The translations under genes were made by a program, and so were the position numbers. Source: Leekyejoonella antrihumi (lineage in GTDB: Bacteria > Actinomycetota > Actinomycetes > Actinomycetales > Dermatophilaceae). Taken from it: a stretch of DNA of 64,000 nt. The stretch is taken from positions 124,001-188,000 of the forward strand of contig NZ_VCQV01000005.1 in assembly GCF_007845645.1 (NCBI RefSeq), given 5' to 3'. How positions within the stretch are numbered: the first letter of the stretch is position 1; each line of letters begins with the position of its first letter. Shown here piece by piece: positions 60,909 through 64,000 of the stretch. The notes beneath the pieces were generated by a model. The model was given only the letters and a program-made list of their open reading frames with translations. It searched no databases and was not told the DNA's origin.

Positions 60909-61568
60909 ATGAAGTACGTCCTGGTACCCGGAGCCGGAGGCGTCGCCTGGTACTGGAACCGCGTTGTACCACTGCTCAAGTCTGCCGGGCACAAGGCCAT
61001 CGCTGTCGATCTGCCCGGTGACGACGAGTCGGCCGGGCCGCGGGAATATGCCGACATTGTCGCCTCCGCCGCAGCCGGGGCCGATGATGTCGTGCTCGTC
61101 GCGCAGTCCATGGGCGGCTTCACCGCTCCCCTGATCTGCGAACGCATCACCGTCCGCGAACTGGTCCTGGTCAATGCGATGATTCCGCTGCCGGGCGAGT
61201 CGGCGGGCCAATGGTGGGGTCATGTCGACTCGGCCACAGCCCAACGCGAGGCCGCCGACATCGGCGGCTACGGCGAGTTCGATACGGCGACATACTTCCT
61301 GCACGACCTCCCGGACGATGTCGCGGCCGAGGGCGAGCCGCACCAGCGGGCCGAGGCCGACATCGGCTTCACGCAAACATGTGACTTCACCGCCTGGCCG
61401 AGCATCCCGATCCGCGTCCTGGCCGGTGCCGATGACCGATTCTTCCCGGTCGACTTCCAACGTCGGGTGGCCAGGGAACGACTGAGCATCGAGCCCGACG
61501 TCCTACCCGGCGGTCACCTGCTCGCGCTGGCCAATCCGGCCGGCGTGGCCACCTACCTCCTCGCCTGA
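60909..61568 (+). CDS. Alpha/beta hydrolase
   Basis: A 219-residue hydrolase. Oxyanion segment VLVPGAGGVAWYW at the N-terminus, nucleophile Ser in VAQSMGGF, acid Asp in GADDRFFP and base His in PGGHLLAL. It resembles small esterases and plant-type methylesterase-like proteins. Divergent from the HxlR gene and likely its target. Substrate unknown. No signal peptide. Confidence 0.9.
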   Translation: MKYVLVPGAGGVAWYWNRVVPLLKSAGHKAIAVDLPGDDESAGPREYADIVASAAAGADDVVLVAQSMGGFTAPLICERITVRELVLVNAMIPLPGESAGQWWGHVDSATAQREAADIGGYGEFDTATYFLHDLPDDVAAEGEPHQRAEADIGFTQTCDFTAWPSIPIRVLAGADDRFFPVDFQRRVARERLSIEPDVLPGGHLLALANPAGVATYLLA

Positions 61569-62097
61569 CAAGAGGTCCACCTAGGCCGGGCGTCACCAGG
61601 TCCGCCGCTGCGGGCTGGGCGCACCCACCCGTGGCTACAACCATTCAGCAGTACATGACCAGTTTCACCAGGCTGCCGACAATTCGACAGCGAACTTGCT
61701 CACTTGCGCACTACCCGAGCCCCACCGTGGTCAAGCTGTGGGGGGACACGGGGACACCGGGCACCTGCCACCCGCGGGGCCCGTGACACCCGAACCAGCG
61801 GCGCGGCACTGAGAGCCATCGCTGTCCAGCTATTCCTCGTAGTCATCACCGGTGTCCCGAATGCCAACGATCACCGGCGACGAGACGAACGACCGCGGCG
61901 TCGACCGGCCGAGTGGTCGCTGCAGGAGTCGTCGCGATGACTCGAAGCCGAGCCGCTCGCACGGGCACTACATTGCGACCCGAGGGAACGATCACGCGCA
62001 GTGAGCCGAGACGTGTCGCATGGTGAGAGGCGGCCTCCACCGGTGCCGAGCCGACCCCCTGACCCCGATTCGGGGTCAGGGGGTTGGACCCGTCAGG
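61569..62097. other. 529-bp stretch without a gene
   Basis: No reading frame with a family likeness or good codon bias. Its right end holds the hairpin at 62054-62084. Confidence 0.55.
62054..62084. terminator. Hairpin downstream of the MptB-like gene
   Basis: ACCCCCTGACCCCGA (62054-62068) and its exact complement (62070-62084) flank one T. It lies 14 bp past the minus-strand stop codon and fits a terminator for that gene. Confidence 0.7.
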
Positions 62098-63597
62098 TCA
62101 TTGCCGGAGCCGCGCAGTGTCCTTCCGAGGCACGTCAAGTCGTGGAATGACACAGGAGATATCGCCGGCGCGCGGAATCACGCGTCGAGCGATGTGCAAC
62201 AGGGCCACCGTGCTGGCCAGCGCCAACAGCGCCACGATGGTCGCGGAGACAGGACGATTGCCCAGGTACAGATCGAGCGACCCCGGCAGGCCCTGATCTG
62301 CCCAGATGTCCAACTGGGTACCGAGCAGAACTGCGAACGGGGCGAGCCAGACGAGGGATCTGCCGCGAGCGCAAACGGCGAGCAGAACGATTGGTAACAG
62401 GTAGTACCAGCCGTGATAGCTGGCCATCGAGACAACCTTGAACACCACGAAGAACACCGTCACCGCCACCAGTCCGTTGACATGGGGCATGCGCGCGGCG
62501 ACGCGCCGCGCGAGGACCGCACCCACGATCACCGCGACGAAGGACAGCCAGACCGGTGGCGTCCCACGACCGGCCAGCACCGTGAGAAAGCCGACCGGGG
62601 TCAGGGGGCTCAGTTTCGGCGTTTCCAGGTTGTGGATCCAACCCCATCCAACACCCGAGCCGGCCGCCGCCAACTCGATGCTCGCCACCCCGATGGCCAC
62701 ACCGCATGCGCCGATCAACACCGTTCGCACCCGCGGGCCCAACTGCGGCGCGGATCGTGCGAGCAGACGGCCGGCAGTCACACACACGAACAAACCCAGA
62801 GTCGCCGCGGGTTGGCGAATGGAGGCCGCACACCCCATCGCCACCATCGCGGCGACCTGGGACCACCACCGCGGCACCAGAGCCAACCGCACACCGACCA
62901 CCACGAAGAAGATCGCCGGAATGTCGATGTGGGCACCACCGATGCCGTGAATCAGCATCAGCGGGTTCAGCAAACCCGCCCACACGGCGTACCGCGGCGA
63001 GACGCCGAACGAGCGCGCGATCGAACGCACCAGGGGCACCATCGCGAAGATCGCAGCGACGCAGGTCACCCGGAACGCGGCGATGAACGCCACCGGGTCG
63101 TAACCCGTGCTCGCACCGACCCCGTGGAACAGCCACAGTGCCCCCGGGCCGTACGGGGCGTCCGTGCCCCACCAGGACTGCGTGCGCGCGTAGACGGGAC
63201 TACTGAGCAGTGAACCCACCGGTGTCGTGTACGGATTCAGATGCTGAGCCTGCATCCAACCAGCCTCGACATAGGCGTACACATCCGTGCTGAACAGGGG
63301 CGGCATCATCAACATGACCACGGCGAACGCGCCGAGGAGCCAGTACGGCCGGTCCACCAGATACGGCACCCGCGACAGGGACAACCAGGCAGCCACCATC
63401 GTGAGGACACCGACGACTAACACCGCCTCGTGCACCGGCGCCTCACCGATGTCCGCATGAAACCACCAGGCAGCATCGGCAATCACGTGCTTGCCACTCA
63501 TGGACATGGTCGCAAAAAGCGCGAGCAGCACGGTCCCTGCCACCCACAACATCGCCGTCACGACGGTCAGCCGATCGCCGTTCTTCGGAAGCGACAT
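62098..63597 (-). CDS. Polyprenol-phosphate-mannose-dependent alpha-1,6-mannosyltransferase, MptB-like
   Basis: A 499-residue GT-C-fold enzyme with about 13 membrane helices. The signature loop is FSTDVYAYVEAGWMQAQHLNPYTTP near residue 102 with the catalytic Asp, followed by WWGTDAPYGPGALWLFHG. MptB/MptA proteins extend the mannan core of lipomannan or lipoglycans on the outer membrane face. No other lipoglycan genes are in view. The ATG 63597 has no good ribosome site, so its start is a little uncertain. It is followed by a hairpin. Confidence 0.88.
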   Translation of the reverse strand: MSLPKNGDRLTVVTAMLWVAGTVLLALFATMSMSGKHVIADAAWWFHADIGEAPVHEAVLVVGVLTMVAAWLSLSRVPYLVDRPYWLLGAFAVVMLMMPPLFSTDVYAYVEAGWMQAQHLNPYTTPVGSLLSSPVYARTQSWWGTDAPYGPGALWLFHGVGASTGYDPVAFIAAFRVTCVAAIFAMVPLVRSIARSFGVSPRYAVWAGLLNPLMLIHGIGGAHIDIPAIFFVVVGVRLALVPRWWSQVAAMVAMGCAASIRQPAATLGLFVCVTAGRLLARSAPQLGPRVRTVLIGACGVAIGVASIELAAAGSGVGWGWIHNLETPKLSPLTPVGFLTVLAGRGTPPVWLSFVAVIVGAVLARRVAARMPHVNGLVAVTVFFVVFKVVSMASYHGWYYLLPIVLLAVCARGRSLVWLAPFAVLLGTQLDIWADQGLPGSLDLYLGNRPVSATIVALLALASTVALLHIARRVIPRAGDISCVIPRLDVPRKDTARLRQ

Positions 63598-64000
63598 ATA
63601 AGAGCAGGCTTTCGTCCGGACCGGGGTAGACCGGACAGGTCTACCGCCCGATTCGCCTCATTATCGACCAAACGCGGCCGGATCAGTGCCGTAACCGCCG
63701 ACCATCTCAGCGGACGTCCTATAGGCCACCAGGAGGGCAACCGCGCCCAGAAGCCTGCGGGCCAGGTCAGCACCCAGCCTGACCAGGACCTGCGCGGCGA
63801 CATCCTCTCCCCTCGCGGGTCATCACGCGCAGCCCTTTGCCGGCCGCTTCGTAAATGACGCCAGTAGCAAGCCGAGTAGTCCGCCAAAGAGTCGGCGGCG
63901 TCCGAGGAGGCAACCCCGAACTCCTCAGGAGACGTCCCCACGCGCCATATGTGGATCACCGGCGTACGGCGATCACGTTTTGGGGCATCAGTGGGTCAGG
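63598..64000. other. 403-bp end region without a supported gene
   Basis: Upstream region of the MptB-like gene. A minus-strand frame (about 130 codons, ending inside the next gene) is present, but has no ribosome site or family likeness. GATAAT near 63661-63666 on the minus strand may be a -10 element. Confidence 0.45.

Noticed and set aside
63567-63959. 130-codon minus-strand frame at the window end
   Set aside because: It overlaps the start of the MptB-like gene and has neither ribosome site nor recognisable domain.

Overview
The window is 64 kb of high-GC actinobacterial chromosome. Evidence for this includes a GC-rich third codon position, many GTG starts, ATGA/GTGA gene overlaps, candidate leaderless mRNAs, an actinobacterial-type DsbA-like oxidoreductase, oligoribonuclease, MptB-type mannosyltransferase and MT0933-like antitoxin. 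A member of the Micrococcales (Dermacoccaceae/Intrasporangiaceae-like) is my guess from gene content only. I see no insertion sequence, CRISPR array, prophage or rRNA. There are five tRNA genes: Gly(TCC), Arg(TCT), His(GTG), Lys(CTT) and Leu(TAG).

Layout. 0-2.4 kb: tRNA-Gly, a small repeat-tailed antitoxin-like protein, a universal stress protein, and a fluoride riboswitch driving two overlapping crcB fluoride-channel genes. 2.4-17.7 kb: SpoIIE-type phosphatase, rpiB, DsbA-like protein, pepN, malQ, mscS-type channel, truncated hemoglobin, GH13 glucosidase, SDR, a membrane protein, a PAP2 + wax-ester-synthase/DGAT fusion and a PucR regulator. 17.8-28.1 kb: one nine-kb-plus operon for hopanoid synthesis, hpnC-hpnD-hpnE-polyprenyl synthase-shc-(hpnG::ispH fusion)-hpnH-dxs. 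It carries C30 assembly, cyclisation and side-chain attachment together with two MEP-pathway enzymes that supply the precursor. 28.1-38.3 kb: thioesterases, a MocR/GNAT divergent pair, ettA, an ssb paralogue and twin dynamin-like GTPases.

38.3-44.2 kb starts at tRNA-Arg and is accessory-looking. A minus-strand run of overlapping genes (monooxygenase, GT2, LLM oxidoreductase, small zinc ribbon, tandem DGPF protein, ECF42-like sigma factor) faces a second GT2 across a shared promoter region. 44.2-58.8 kb: folE with a divergent cysteine-rich regulator and a two-copy operator, PrsW protease, orn, tRNA-His, YihY protein, tRNA-Lys, tdh-kbl, a GroES-like protein, bcp, tRNA-Leu, MarR, a sulfite-oxidase-like molybdoenzyme, rdgB and rph. 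58.8-64 kb is degraded and gene-poor: an MMPL transporter pseudogene, an HxlR regulator divergent from an alpha/beta hydrolase with a palindromic operator, and an MptB-like mannosyltransferase.

The most noteworthy items are the HpnG-IspH fusion inside the hopanoid operon, the folE/regulator operator with two 38-bp-phased repeats, the ECF42 operon with unusual cargo, the fluoride riboswitch with a visible alternative pairing, and a 41-bp perfect palindrome near tRNA-His. All functional names rest on motif recognition by eye; no database search was run.
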